Assembly: GCA_963971575.1 (NCBI GenBank)
Contig: OZ020616.1
Coordinates: 24,521,120-24,585,119 of the forward strand
DNA: 64,000 bases
From: Liopterus haemorrhoidalis
Lineage: Eukaryota; Arthropoda; Insecta; Coleoptera; Dytiscidae
Direction: 5' to 3'
In this document: positions 10,703 to 51,483 of the stretch, piece by piece
Position numbering within the stretch: the stretch's first letter is position 1
Layout of the letters: the number at the start of each line of letters is the position of its first letter
The notes under the pieces: model-generated
The model's database searches: none
What the model was told of the DNA's origin: nothing
The model's input: the letters and a program-made list of their open reading frames with translations, nothing else
Translations under genes and position numbers: made by a program

Positions 10703-11795
10703 TTATAAATGTTGCTCAAAATTGCCTCCATTCTTATTGATACATAATTCAATCCTTAAAAGTAAACTATTTCGGACCTTTTTTAATTTTCTACCATCAA
10801 TATTAGATATAATATCTTCAATATTGTCTTTCAAATGTTGTACGTTTGGATGCACAGTGCTATAAACAATATCTGTTACATAGCCCCATAAGAAATAATC
10901 TAGGGGATTTAAATCTGGAGACCTTGCCTGGAGGCCATTGGTGCTTATCCACTTGTTTAGAAATTGTTTATTTAAATATTCAGCTACTAAGCCAGAGTTG
11001 TGAGCTGGTGCTCCATTTTGTTGAAAGTATACATTTCTAACTACTACTAAAGGCAAGTCATCTAAAATAGTATCTAGCACAGCGGTGGGCAAACCGCGGC
11101 CCGCGGGCCGCATGTGGCCCTTGTAAGCATTTTATGTGGCCCGCCAATATCCGCATACAATTGCTTTTTAAATTAAAAAAACTTGAAAATGGAGGCGAAA
11201 TCGTGTTTTTTTCTCTGCACTTTAAAAATAGACGTGAGACCGTTGATTTTGCTCTTAACTTTCATAGGGAGAGGGCACTAAAAATTTTGTGCGGCCCGCG
11301 CCATCCTGTTATAAGGTCAATGCGTCCCACGGTCCAAAAAGTTTGCCGACCGCTGATCTAGCATGTTTCTCAATTTAAAAAAATTCTTCACAAAATAGTC
11401 GATTTGACATTTAATAATTAATCAAATAAACATAAATATTATGATTTGTTCATTTGTTTCATTCATAGCACGCTGATTCCTGTGCGATGTTATTTAAATT
11501 AAAGTCAATTTAATAAGCATTTTTCTCAACATTTTTGTGATGTAAGGGTACTAAACTGTGTATTCGTTGAATTCAGAATAAAATTCCCTTCCGAACAAAA
11601 ATATAAAAAAAATATGTTCTCATTTAAAATAAGAAAGTTGGGTTCCATATTTGGAGAACCATTGATCATAAAAAAAATAGTTTTGTAATAGACTTGCAAA
11701 ATGGTATTTCTTTGCTAATTTAACCAACCTCGTAGCTCTTATAGTTCTCGAGATAGCAATGGCGGCACACTTAGATTGAACACTCTGTATATATA
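10703..11795 (-). pseudogene. Mariner/IS630-like transposase remnant, interrupted by a hAT MITE
   Basis: The minus strand encodes the C-terminal half of a DDE transposase. Visible phrases are DTILDDLPLVVVRNVYFQQN, then GAPAHNSGLVAEYLNKQF, then ARSPDLNPLDYFLWGYV, then LRIELCINKNGGNFEQHL and a stop. The family has QQDGAPAH; here the catalytic Asp is Asn, which should inactivate it. The third catalytic Asp (SPDLNPLD) remains. A 276-bp hAT MITE (11080-11355) separates this from a 5' flank (11456-11795) whose end on the minus strand is ACAGAGTGTTCAATC, the family terminus. The N-terminal half of the coding region is missing. This is a dead element. Confidence 0.8.
11080..11355. mobile_element. hAT MITE with exact 8-bp target duplication
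   Basis: Begins CAGCGGTGGGCAAACCGCGG and ends with CCGACCGCTG, imperfect inverted termini typical of hAT elements. The 8-bp ATCTAGCA is duplicated exactly at 11072-11079 and 11356-11363. G+C-rich GGCCCGCGGGCC blocks near both ends are common in Charlie-like non-autonomous elements. It is inserted in the mariner-like transposase remnant, so it is younger than that copy. Confidence 0.9.
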
Positions 11796-11957
11796 TTTTG
11801 TATAACTAAATAGATTATTATTACCCCCGCCCCCTCTAATACTCTACTGTATTAGACTATTGTACTAAATCTTCAAATTAACTCATGATTTTCTAACATA
11901 ATACGAACGAGAACATAATTCATTGCTGAAAATTGAGCCTTATTGTATTATTTACTT

Positions 11958-12065
11958 GTCAAGCGTTGCTGTGACTCCGTGGTAATACGGAAGCATAGGA
12001 TGCGGTTTCAAATCCCGGACACTACGTCGAAAATTTGACCATCTGGTTGTAATAGAGTTGGTAGA
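11958..12065 (+). mobile_element. tRNA-like SINE head (same family as 46429-46690)
   Basis: GACTCCGTGGTAATACGG resembles an A box, and GGTTTCAAATCCCGG resembles a B box, at normal tRNA spacing. GTCAAGCGTTGCTGTGACTC just upstream matches the third unit at 46641-46690. No clear tail. It lies 170 bp upstream of the first visible RSK exon. Confidence 0.55.
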
Positions 12066-12238
12066 ATATTTGTAGGCGGAAAGGATCGGAGCTTTATCAC
12101 GGTCACCCAAGATAATTACCTAATTCCATTATTATTACTGTAATACATATTATGTTGTTGGACAATCTTGAAGTAGACAATCGGTCCTTATACCTTATAC
12201 CCTCTTTCGTAAACAGCTAACTTAAATTTTTGTTACAG

Positions 12239-41794
<29,556 letters not shown>

Positions 41795-44076
41795 TGACTA
41801 TTTGGTAAGATTGTGTTTTTAAATTAGTTAATTTTGCAGTCAATACTTTTAGTAGTCTGACTGGCGCAGACTATAATGGAGAAAATATATAAAATAGTAA
41901 CAACAAGTTAGATAGAAACAGTGTAAAAAGAATCTTAATAATTGCATACGGGAAACGAGAATTACCGCTTACGATATTCATTGTCAATGGAAGCGACAAT
42001 TGCCGTTTTAAATGGTTTCTCGCCGTGGTTCGTAGCAGTGCCGTGATAAAACTTAACCTATATTTTAGATTGGGATTACCCTAAAGTTACTCTTCAAAGG
42101 CATACAGAGTTTTACCATTCAAGTGCGTAGGATGCGCTTTCTTTGGTTCATATGCAAAGTTTTAAAATTACATCAGAAGTTCACTTTAGGGAATTTTTAA
42201 TATTTTTTTTACTTTCGTACAAATGTAATTTTTTACATAAGATCTACTTTAACTATAAAAATCCATTCTCGTTTTACTCTTTCAAAAATTGAGGTGTAAG
42301 AGAATTTTCCTATAAAACAATAGTAAATACAATAGATTATAGCCAGAATATTTAAAGTCCCATGTTTGACGAGTTTTTGAAAACTCGTCAAACTCAATTC
42401 AATTCAATTGAAATACGGTTTGAATTTCAAGTTTAAACAAGAGACAAATATTTATATTGCAATTTTATTTAATAGCAATAATTAAAAAATGCAGCAATTA
42501 AAATCAGCTGTTGCAACCACAGAACTGACCTTCACCACAGAATACATAATCTAATAAGTCATAAGTCACCTTTAACATGTTTTAAAATTTTGAAACTAAA
42601 TCAAGAATTACAGTTGACTTTTTCGCAGGCGGTTTATGCTTAAGCGCCTCATCCATTTGGTAAATTTAGTAAATAAAATGTTTCACTAAGTCAAAAAAAG
42701 AAAATAATAAATAAATAAAAGTTACTAATCTTATGTTGGTACAGTAAATGTTTTCAAAATAATTGCCATTTACGAAATAATAGCAAATGACACGAGTAAA
42801 CTTCCACTTCCGGTTGATCTGACGGTGATCCAAAAGTTGATTTAACGGTGGCATTGATGTTAAAAGTTTAAATATGAAGTTTCATAAAAATCCGTTTTGC
42901 CAAATTCGTTCTACTCCTGTCCACTTCAATTCGTGGACATCCTTGATCACAATACCTCCCTTACCATGTGACAATCGGTAAAAAACAAATATTTATATAT
43001 ATATTTTTTTTTCAAAAATAAATCCTTGCTGCTACTAACAACGTTTATTAATAAGAAAACTATCATCTAATGAGTTTCAGCTATTTGGTCATCCTACTTA
43101 CGTTCAAGAATAGTCGAATTTATTAAAAATGCTATCTTCTCAGTTCTCGTGTTTTTCCATTTTTATCCTCAGCTATATTATTCGAATCAACATACTATGT
43201 TATATTTAGCGATTTGTTACTATTTTATTTATTTTCGCCGCACATTGCCGTTTATCACCTTAGTTCCCAAGTGCCATGGTTTTAGCAAAGTGTATGTATG
43301 GGTGTATGTATGTTTGAAGAGGATGATTCAGGAAAGTAATTTTTGGTGAATTTATGAACAAAGATCTGGGCACACATATGATTCGATTGCACGCGCAATA
43401 AAGAATATAGAACGCGCACCAAATTCGAATATCTAGATCAGAGTTTCTTAAAATCTTTTCATTGGCGACCCTTTTTATATAAAACCACGAAAGTGAGGTT
43501 GCCGGCGCCCAAGTTGGCCGGTGAGGGTATAGATCCGCTGCGGTAATATATTGTATAGAGAACGTACATGTAAAATAGAAACAGCAAGCTCCAACCGTAC
43601 TTTACATATTGTACTTTATAAAGTTACCAGCACAACGTCGAGCATGGAATAAACTACAGCTGGCTACTTTAGCTGCTTACTGCTGTACATAATATAAGGA
43701 GATTGAATTCTAAGTTACGCAAAACAATTATAAAAAACGATTGATTTATTGTTCGGTAATAAAAATAATAAAGCCCAAAACATACGCATTCGCTCTTTGT
43801 TTATTCTACTAATTTATTAATTAAACAAATAGATTTTTTTATCATTACGTAGCATCACTTAATCCAATGGCGGCTCATGGAAATTCAAAAGAGTGGGCTA
43901 GTTTTTTTTTTTATTATTATTTTAATTTAAAATTATAAAAATGGTCATATTTTTATCTTAAACTCTCAAGAATCAAATACACTTATTTTCACAGTTATTT
44001 ATATAGATTGTAACGCGCACTATTTCACAAAGTGAGGAATACGCTCCAGTTCCTGTACTAGTCAGTTCACGCCCCA
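41795..44076 (+). other. S6kII: RSK 3' untranslated and flanking region
   Basis: No further coding exon. The 3' UTR extent is unknown; AATAAA-type signals occur at 42671 and around 42705-42720, but others are equally possible. A shorter family Z copy lies at 42780-42965. At 43441, CAGAGTTTCTTAAAATC and GGCGACCCTTTTT resemble a hAT left end without a visible partner. Confidence 0.5.
42780..42965 (+). repeat. Repeat family Z, shorter copy
   Basis: Matches 22790-23078 in order but lacks about 70 bp including the GACGG tract. Ends GATCACAATACCTCCCTTA. Confidence 0.6.
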
Positions 44077-44727
44077 ATAGGGGAAACTTTTTAAGATCGC
44101 AGCGCCATATACAGCAAAGCTGGAACACTCGAAAGTGACATTAAACTATTACTCGTGTATTTGTTTACATGGTGAAAATGAACACGAGTCGTATTTTTCC
44201 TATTTTCCGAGCTTTTTTGGGCTTTATAGTAAAAAATCAAAATACCTGCATGAAAAAGTGGAAGGGCCTTTTAATACATCAGCTGATGATTTAGACAAAT
44301 TTTGAGTGGGATAAGTGCTTTTTTTCAGTGTTTTCTTGGACGTAAAAAATCACTTTTAAAAATTGCTTTTTCGCGTTAAAAAAAAAACGCGGATTCATGG
44401 GGTTGGATTTTTTCCCATTTTTAGTTTTTGGGTCCATAGAGACATTTGTGTATGATAGAGACTTACGATCCATTTTCTCTCTACCTGCAAATGTCATTTC
44501 AATTGATAATGTTCCCGATTTAGGAAAATTATGGAATGTTTAAGTGGGATTCTTTTTTATTCACGATTTATATTGCGGCACACAACAAAATTATTATTTT
44601 TTTTTTTTTTGTCATGATTCACAAAAAAAAACACGTGTTTCTCCATTGAACAAAACAAAACAATGTCACTGTCGTATTTTCCGCAAATCGCCACCAGATG
44701 TCAGGGCGCTTAGGAAGTTTCCCCTAT
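44077..44727. mobile_element. TIR element, 650 bp
   Basis: Starts ATAGGGGAAACTTTTTAAG and ends CTTAGGAAGTTTCCCCTAT; imperfect inverted arms extend roughly 70 bp (both contain a CGCCA/GGCGC and AGTGACATT landmark). No transposase and no clear target duplication. The minus-strand frame 44497-44291 has no recognised similarity. Confidence 0.65.
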
Positions 44728-45685
44728 ACTGCTATACGCTGGGAACAAGATAGTTATTCTCTGCGTATATCGTTAGGTTTGTATATTAAAAATTACAGAA
44801 GAGTTGGGCTATGAGCCCAACCGTACTTAACTAAATTATAGTAAATTAAATTCACAGAGTCGCAACTTTTAGTTTTGGAGGGTCTTATCTACAGTATTAT
44901 GGTTTATATAAACTTTTTCGTATAACTCACCTTCGTATTTTCCCTGAATCATTCTATATGTGATTTTTCAACATTCCCCTCTATTTTCTTCTTTTTTTTT
45001 ACGAAACTTGGGAAAAATATCAGAAATTTTATATGCAGCGCATTCTATAGAAAGTAGTAGATAAATAATATCCTTAGTTTGTATTTTATAGTAAATCCGT
45101 AGAATTTGTAGAAATTATTAGACATTTAATAAAATTTACAATTGAGTGAGAAAAGAAAAAGAGAACTTTTTTATAAATACGAAACTGGGTTAAGATTTTT
45201 TTAATTCAAACTAATTATAACACAGTCTTTAATGTGTTAAAATTAGTGTTTTTAATCTTATTTTGATAGACACCCTTATCATTGAGTCGTTACGCTGTTT
45301 CGTGCCACGACACACCGGTTGGAAAGCACTACTTTTTATTAAAACTAACCTAGTTTCATATTAACGTTCTACGTTTTCATGGCTGGTTCTCACTCGTTCG
45401 TTCTTCCAGAATTAAAGAAAAGACAAAAAAACTTCATTCTTGTAAATGTATTTATATGCTATTTTCTGGATGCCCTGCCCATGCCCTGTATTGTGATATT
45501 CATCTCTAAATAAAAATGTTAATTATTACGGAGCACCAAATGATATTAATTGAAATAAGAAACATAAACAATGAACTTTACGCTTTAAGAGGTGAATTTC
45601 ACTAATATGTCAAATTTAGATACAGTCAGTGATTGTAAAAGTATCAATGAATAGTTTCTATTAACTGTTTTTCGTTTTGTACAAT
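44728..45685. other. No gene seen
   Basis: A+T-rich sequence without recognised features. Confidence 0.5.
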
Positions 45686-45689
45686 TATG

Positions 45690-46070
45690 CATATTAGCAC
45701 AGCCTTGGCTTCACTTTCGGAGATTCTCCAGCCATGAACTTCTTTTAACACCGACGATTTTCTTGCCTAAAGAATTTTCCTTAGTTGCTACTCATACTTA
45801 CTTTCATTATATGGCCTAGATTCTCTAATTTTGGTATATTCAGCTAAAGGCAGGGTCTTGAGTTCGTCAAGAAATTTATTAACGCCTCTCCTGCTTTCTC
45901 TAAGCTTGTTCTAATTTCTTATTAAGAGTCTACCAGCCCGTACGAAATTCTTAACCTTGGAATATAGAGACTTCAATTTATTACCTGCTATCCCGATCAA
46001 CTGCAATGGGAAAACGCTTCCAGTGCGACCAGATCTACGTTTCACTTATTTGTATATTGTGGCTTTTGAC
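45690..46070 (-). pseudogene. Unrecognised coding-like remnant
   Basis: One minus-strand frame reads RSGRTGSVFPLQLIGIAGNK, then LKSLYSKVKNFVRAGRLLI, a stop, then NKLRESRRGVNKFLDELKTL, then YTKIRESRPYNESKYE, another stop, and later EVHGWRISESEAKA. Amino-acid composition and continuity look protein-coding, with only two or three stops in about 120 codons. I do not recognise the family. It is most likely a decayed transposon ORF, but a decayed host gene is possible. Confidence 0.4.
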
Positions 46071-46428
46071 TTTAGTTCTTGGATGTGTTAAAGTTTTATT
46101 TTACTATTCTTGACCGTATCTAAATGAAGTTCTAGTTAAGTCATATCTTAAGTCCCAAAGTTTCAATTTTCTATTTTAATATAACCGTACATTTTAACGA
46201 GTATTTTGTATTTTGTAAGCTTTTTAAAAATTTTACTCGAAAAGTTTGTGCTTATAGCTATTTGCCAAGGGCTACAGGGGTCTATAAGGCCTTTTATGAC
46301 ATCACCCAGTACAATCTTATATTTTATTTGTTGTATTATTATTATTATTATTGTTTTTGATTGGGATGGTTTTGATTTTTATATCGCGTTACGTAGCTTG
46401 TTAAACTTAATTATTGATGAATTATGAT

Positions 46429-46690
46429 GTCATGGTTTCGTGGTAAAACGCCTGCACTACGCCCCAGGTTTAATTCCCCTTGACTCCACCGGAAATTTTC
46501 ACCTTCATATAGTGCTGTAAAGTCAACAATTCTTGCAGCTCCGTGGTAAGATGACTACGGAGTACAGGGCCGCGAATTCAAATTTCGCTTAATCTACTTC
46601 GGAATTTTCACCTTCCGATGCTGTGCAAATCTGCTCAGGGGTCGTCAAGAGCTGTCATTGCTTCGTGATAAGACGGCGTTGGAAACCTAT
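46429..46690 (+). repeat. Tandem tRNA-like SINE heads
   Basis: Three successive A-box-like motifs are seen: TTTCGTGGTAAAACG (46436), CTCCGTGGTAAGATG (46539) and CTTCGTGATAAGACG (46660). The first two are followed by B-box-like AGGTTTAATTCCCC and GCGAATTCAAATTTCGC. Units are about 103-120 bp and end in GGAAATTTTCACCTTC-type sequence. None is a plausible functional tRNA. The related single copy is at 11958. Confidence 0.6.
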
Positions 46691-47279
46691 TACTATTATG
46701 TTAATGTTTTTAGTTAAATATTACAATAGCTTGTAATTCTTTATAATAATTCACTGTTTTCATTCGCTTTTATTGTCGTGGTGTAAAAATGAAAACCATC
46801 TTAATTTATTTTTTGAAAATGTGCTGTTAATTTTATTTCATAAATTTTGTAAATAGTATTGTATAGTACCAAAAATAATTATTTTTTGTATAATGTAACA
46901 CTGTACATTCAGTTTCAGCAAATTTTTTTATTCTCTCTAAATATGAGTTATATATAGCATAAAGTTATAATAAAATTTAAATATAATTTCGGTTTTAGAT
47001 TAATTACTTCCATCTTTATCCACATCCCCTTCCGTTACATACTTTACTGTACAGTAAACCCTCGTTAACCACGTATTTCTTCTGCAGTTTCGGTTATATA
47101 CAGTGAAATAAATAATAGTAATAAGTAGAGTAACAATTAATAATAGCAACCGATTGCCGCTGGATTGTGCTCTTAAGTCTTAGAGCGTCATGTCTTGCAC
47201 CTGTCACCCGTCCATATATGCCTTTCTTGTTATCCGTAACTATGTTGATAGAACGTAACCACCGTTGATAAATAATTAA
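46691..47279. other. No gene seen
   Basis: A+T-rich sequence; AATAAA-like signals (for example 46966-46978) are present but cannot be tied to a transcript. Confidence 0.5.
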
Positions 47280-48203
47280 TAAATTTATTGATCACTTGTG
47301 CGTACAAGAAAGATACAAAAAACCCAGTCACAGTAAAAGTTTAAATAATTAATATTACAAAGAATATGTGCCAAATAAAAAAATATTACAATTTTTCTAC
47401 AACTTATGCTAGAAGGCTAAAATCATCACTGAGAAACTCAGTGATGCTATAAAAGGCCTTCTGTAGCAAATAATCCTTTATGTATTTCTTGAATAATACA
47501 GTTTTCAGATCTTTAACTGCTTGTGACAGTTTGTTAAACAATACAGCACCAACATAAGTAAGTAAATTTTTTGCTATGTAATATTTTACGCCAGGTAATC
47601 TAAATTCTTCCTTTTTTCTAGAGTCATACTTATGGGTAGTGCTGTTTGTGTTTAACAAATTACCGTGTTGCTTAACAAACAATAATAAATTTAATATGTA
47701 CAAACAAGGTATTGAAGAATAAGAATATACAACTGCGGAAAAACATCCCTGCAAGATGTCCTTATGCCAACCTTACCAAGAATACGCACTGCTCTTTTCT
47801 GCAATTTAAATAGTCTCGGCCACTCAACAGAATTTCCCCAAAGATTTATACCATACGTAAGGGTCGACTGTATGCAAGAGAAGTATACTAATTTGGCCGA
47901 TTCCAAAGAAACATGATTTATTACTTTGTGAAGCATAAAGTTGTATGTGTTCACATTTTTAGCAGTAGCATTTAGATCCTGTCTCCAATTTAGCTTGGAT
48001 TCTAACATGAAACCTAGAAACTTAATTGTCTTTGTTTCATATAGTTCTCTATTGTCTAAGGTCTTATTTAAGCTGAAAACCATGTCGTGTGCTTTACTCA
48101 CGTTCAGTTTGAGATTATTTTCATGGAATAATAAGGAAATATGTACTGTATATGACCGATCTCCATAAGGTAACGGGGTGCATATTATTTTTTTTAGTCT
48201 CAT
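47280..48203 (-). pseudogene. LINE reverse-transcriptase C-terminal half, frameshifted
   Basis: The minus strand from 48203 encodes ENNLKLNVSKAHDMVFSLNK, then TIKFLGFMLESKLNWRQDL, then ACIQSTLTYG-type sequence (FSCIQSTLTYGINLWGNS), then LFKLQKRAVRILGKVGIRTS. Near 47750 the frame changes, and a second segment (47754-47404) continues with YILNLLLFVKQHGNLL, STTHKYDSRKKEEFRLPGV and NKLSQAVKDLKTVLFKKYI. This is the standard order of CR1/Jockey-like LINE ORF2 after the YxDD motif. 5'-truncated; one frameshift separates the two halves. Confidence 0.85.
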
Positions 48204-48420
48204 AAATGTACGATAAAAAATCTAACATCTATTCACTAAAAAATAAAATAAATTATATTCGAGACACGGTCTCTGTTCGGCTTCGTCCAAATGTATCCAA
48301 ACATGTAGAAAGCTTGTCGACACATGCGTCATGCGCCGATAAGTAAACGGTTATCTTTGAAACATTATTTACCGGCTCACAAGAAAATACATCACTTTTT
48401 TTATTTTACGTAGTTTTTTT

Positions 48421-48868
48421 ACTTGCCCGACCTTAATATATAAGGGGCAAGTATTGTAATCGCGAAAATTTTCGATGTCGAGATTTTGACTGATGAGCAC
48501 GTTTCATGGTCCAAGGAATCCAAAAAACCTATTTTCGAAGTGCCGTCCGTATGTGTGTGTGTGTATACACGATAACTCAAGACCGGTTTAACTTAGAGAG
48601 TTCTGGTTCTAAAAAATTCTCCTAATAATTGGGAAGAACCCTGTTGTTTTTTATGAAGATCCAGAAACGGAAGTTATTAAACTTTAAATGTTAAAAAAAT
48701 TCGTAACTAGTAAACCAAGCCTTGGACAAAAAATTGTATAGAACATAATTTGATGGATTTTTAAAGGTTTACCTAAATATTTTAAAAAAAAATAATTTTT
48801 TTTATTATTTTTTTTTATGGGATGGCTAGTCTAGCGGAGGCCCTCCTTCGCCACCGGTTTAATGAAGT
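48421..48868 (-). repeat. Repeat family Y, inverted copy
   Basis: Inverted counterpart of 5983-6467 with the same landmarks in reverse order, from ACTTGCCCGACC to GGCCCTCCTTCGCCACCGG. The GTGTGTGTGTGT tract corresponds to the CACACA tract of the + copy. Confidence 0.75.
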
Positions 48869-49255
48869 AATCCAACGTCGGTAACAATATTTCTACGTGT
48901 GCACTAACCAGTATCAAAAAAAGCTTATTGGCGCCGGAAATAATATTTCTTCGTGTTCTTACCCTAAGCACTGCTAACTTATTGTAAGAGATACAAAGGA
49001 GATTAAATTAGGAAAGATGAATTATTTTACTCAACAACTAAGAATATTATTTGGAGCAACAATTGGTCATCAAATAAACGAATTATTTTAAAAAAATACA
49101 TTTTTTTAAGAAAATCTGTGTATTTATTTATCTATCGCATAGAAAATATATTTTTCTTTAATATCATGGTGCCACATGGTTAAACCCAATATTGAAATAG
49201 TTATTAAGACTTTATTAAACAAGTAAATCTGAAGTAAAACAGGTATGTTTCAATA
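48869..49255. other. No gene seen
   Basis: A+T-rich sequence without recognised features. Confidence 0.5.
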
Positions 49256-49403
49256 CCGTGGTTCTCAACCTGGGTGCTGTACATATATGAAAGGGGTACC
49301 TCTAACTCCATAGAATAAATACGGAGAAATGAGAAAAGGGTACCTTAAATTTTTCATATTTTATATTAGGGTGTCGCCATATTAACAAGTTTTAGAACCA
49401 CTG
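49256..49403. mobile_element. Short hAT MITE (SPIN-like termini)
   Basis: Starts CCGTGGTTCTCAACCTGGG and ends GTTTTAGAACCACTG. The inverted ends (CAGTGGTTCT) are of the type found in SPIN/Charlie-like hATs. The flanking 8-mers do not match convincingly, suggesting age. 49404-49916 shows nothing recognisable. Confidence 0.65.
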
Positions 49404-49916
49404 CTTTAATGTTTCATAACCCCTTTTATTAAGATAAATAAAATGTTAAAAACAAAGTCTTGATAACTTATTAGAAATAATAATAAAAAAGCTATTAAGA
49501 TTTGATTTCTAATATATCATCGTATTCCTGCCAAAAGTCACTAACTATATCTTTCAACTTTTAATAATATTGCCGTAAATTGCATTTTATGAGTTGCGAA
49601 CTGTATTTCAATTACGTAGTATTTTAAATACTAAAAAGTAAAATGTTTAATTAAAATGTTACATATAGTTTTTCCTTAAAAAAAAAAGTATTTGTATTCA
49701 GTACTTCGAATACATCAGAAAAGTATTTTACCCAGCATTTATCATGGACTAAATGATATAATATGTGCCCGTTTTAAATTTAGAAAGTGTCTGAAGCATT
49801 ACTATACAATATGATACGAGAAAAAAAGGTGTCTAGATAGACATGAAATTCATTTATTTTTATATTAACAGAATTGTCCACTTCCGTTTCCCCGCCTAAA
49901 GAAGTGTTGGCTTCAT

Positions 49917-50200
49917 ACAGTGGCGCAGCCAAGGGGGACCAGCAGATTACACGGCGCTGCTCGAGGAGTTGAAGATAAAATTTGTTAACCGCAGGCCAGG
50001 GGGGGGGGGGCGACGAGCCTGAGCCCCTCCCAGGTCCAGCAGATTACACGGCGCTGCACGGGGAGTTGAAGATAAAATTTGTTTACCACAATCAGTGTCG
50101 CAGCCAAGGGGGGGCCGACGGACCTGGGCTCCTCCCAGGACCAGCAGATTACACAGCGTTGCTCGGAGAGCTGAAGATAAAATTTGTTAACCACAACAGT
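49917..50200 (+). repeat. Three tandem ~110-bp units from a hAT-like terminus
   Basis: CAGTGGCGCAGCCAAGGGG opens the first and CAGTGTCGCAGCCAAGGGG the last unit. Each contains CCAGCAGATTACACGGCG and GTTGAAGATAAAATTTGTT. The middle unit begins within GGCCAGGGGGGGG. The G runs and GGCGCA terminus resemble ends of hAT-related repeats at 4013, 54187 and 57655. Confidence 0.75.
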
Positions 50201-50540
50201 AGTTATTTTTTAAATTACTTCATTGTTAGCAATATTGGCATTTTTTGTTTTCGTATAAATAATTTTTTTTTTTTAAGATTGCCTACTTTTGATAAAGTGA
50301 CATATAATGTTGATGGGATACGCATATAATTTATATTTCTTTAAAACTACATTATTTTGATATGTTAATATTAGTTATGTCACCTGACAAAACAAAAAAC
50401 ACATTTTATTTAATATTATAGCCAAATTTTTTAATTAAAATATTGTAAATTTGAAATAAGCCGACCACGGCGCGAAGGTTGCCGAGTAAAAACGACTGAG
50501 TATGGCGTCAAACGATAGGGGTTTCACGTCACAGATACAG

Positions 50541-50903
50541 CTACAACATAATCTTTACACGTGTGTATATTGTATTGTTCGAGAGTTTTGTATTTGTTTT
50601 TAAACAATTTTTCACGCATTTATTATTAAAATGGCAGATAAAGATTTTGTTAGGGCTCACAGTGATAATTTGCCCAACATTGATGCATTTATGCTCACAA
50701 ACATAAAATTTACTTTTTTCTGAAATATCGGTTTTATTTCGCCCCATAGCTTCCAGGCACAAATTTCGCCTTTTCTGTTGTTTTTCGCCATCAGGTAATG
50801 ATATAAATTGTTTTCTTGGATTTCTAGTTGAACTAATTGTGCACATCGGTACTGAACAATATTTTCGATTATGTTTCGAAGTACTGGGGCCTGAATCTTC
50901 CAT
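50541..50903 (-). pseudogene. THAP-like zinc-finger fragment
   Basis: The minus strand starts MEDSGPSTSKHNRKYCSVPM and continues CTISSTRNPRKQFISLPDG, RRNLCLEAMGRNK and FYVCEHKC. C-x4-C near the start, F..LP, then the VCEH motif is the usual layout of THAP-type DNA-binding domains (C2CH). The His after VCEH (usually HF) is replaced by Lys-Cys. The downstream frame then loses similarity. Such domains head several insect transposases, so this is probably the 5' end of a broken transposon gene and not a host regulator. Confidence 0.5.
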
Positions 50904-51483
50904 ATTTTATATATTTTAATATAAAATTTAATTCGGTAAACATGTATAAATTGTTTTTATAGAATTAAACTTTATTTTAATTAAAATCACTCTAACTTTA
51001 AATAACCTATAAAAGTTATACAAACAAATAAGTTCACAAAAGACTACGTACGCTGGGTAGGCTAGTAGTGTCATGCGTCAGTTTGAAGGGGTATGACGTC
51101 ACACGTCGTTTTCGCGCGCTACATACATTTATGATTTTTTTAAGCCTTCAAATTAAAAAAAAAATTAAAAACTGTTTATTATGTTTATATGCACAGTGCC
51201 GGACCAAGGCAATTTTGCACCCCGGGCGAACTCCTTGTTTTGACGCCCTAACATTTTTCAAGATTCTAAAATTGGTTGACGTAAAAAAAAAATAATAAAA
51301 AATAAAATAATTAATAAATCAATTTTTATTCACAAAAGTATTAAAAAACAAAAAATCAAAACTTAATAATTACAAAAAATTATTATTTCACTAACATTTT
51401 GATTTATTTCTAAGCAGGCGATGCACCTCAAAAATCTAATAGGTAGGTAATAATAATTCATTTATTCAAAAACATTTTTTTCT

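Noticed and set aside
12230..12238. TTG at 12230 as RSK start
   Set aside because: It lies across a clear TTACAG splice acceptor; the exon begins at 12239. Met12 is the only internal alternative.
41795..47000. A specific RSK polyadenylation site
   Set aside because: Several AATAAA-like signals in A+T-rich sequence; nothing in the sequence alone chooses between them.
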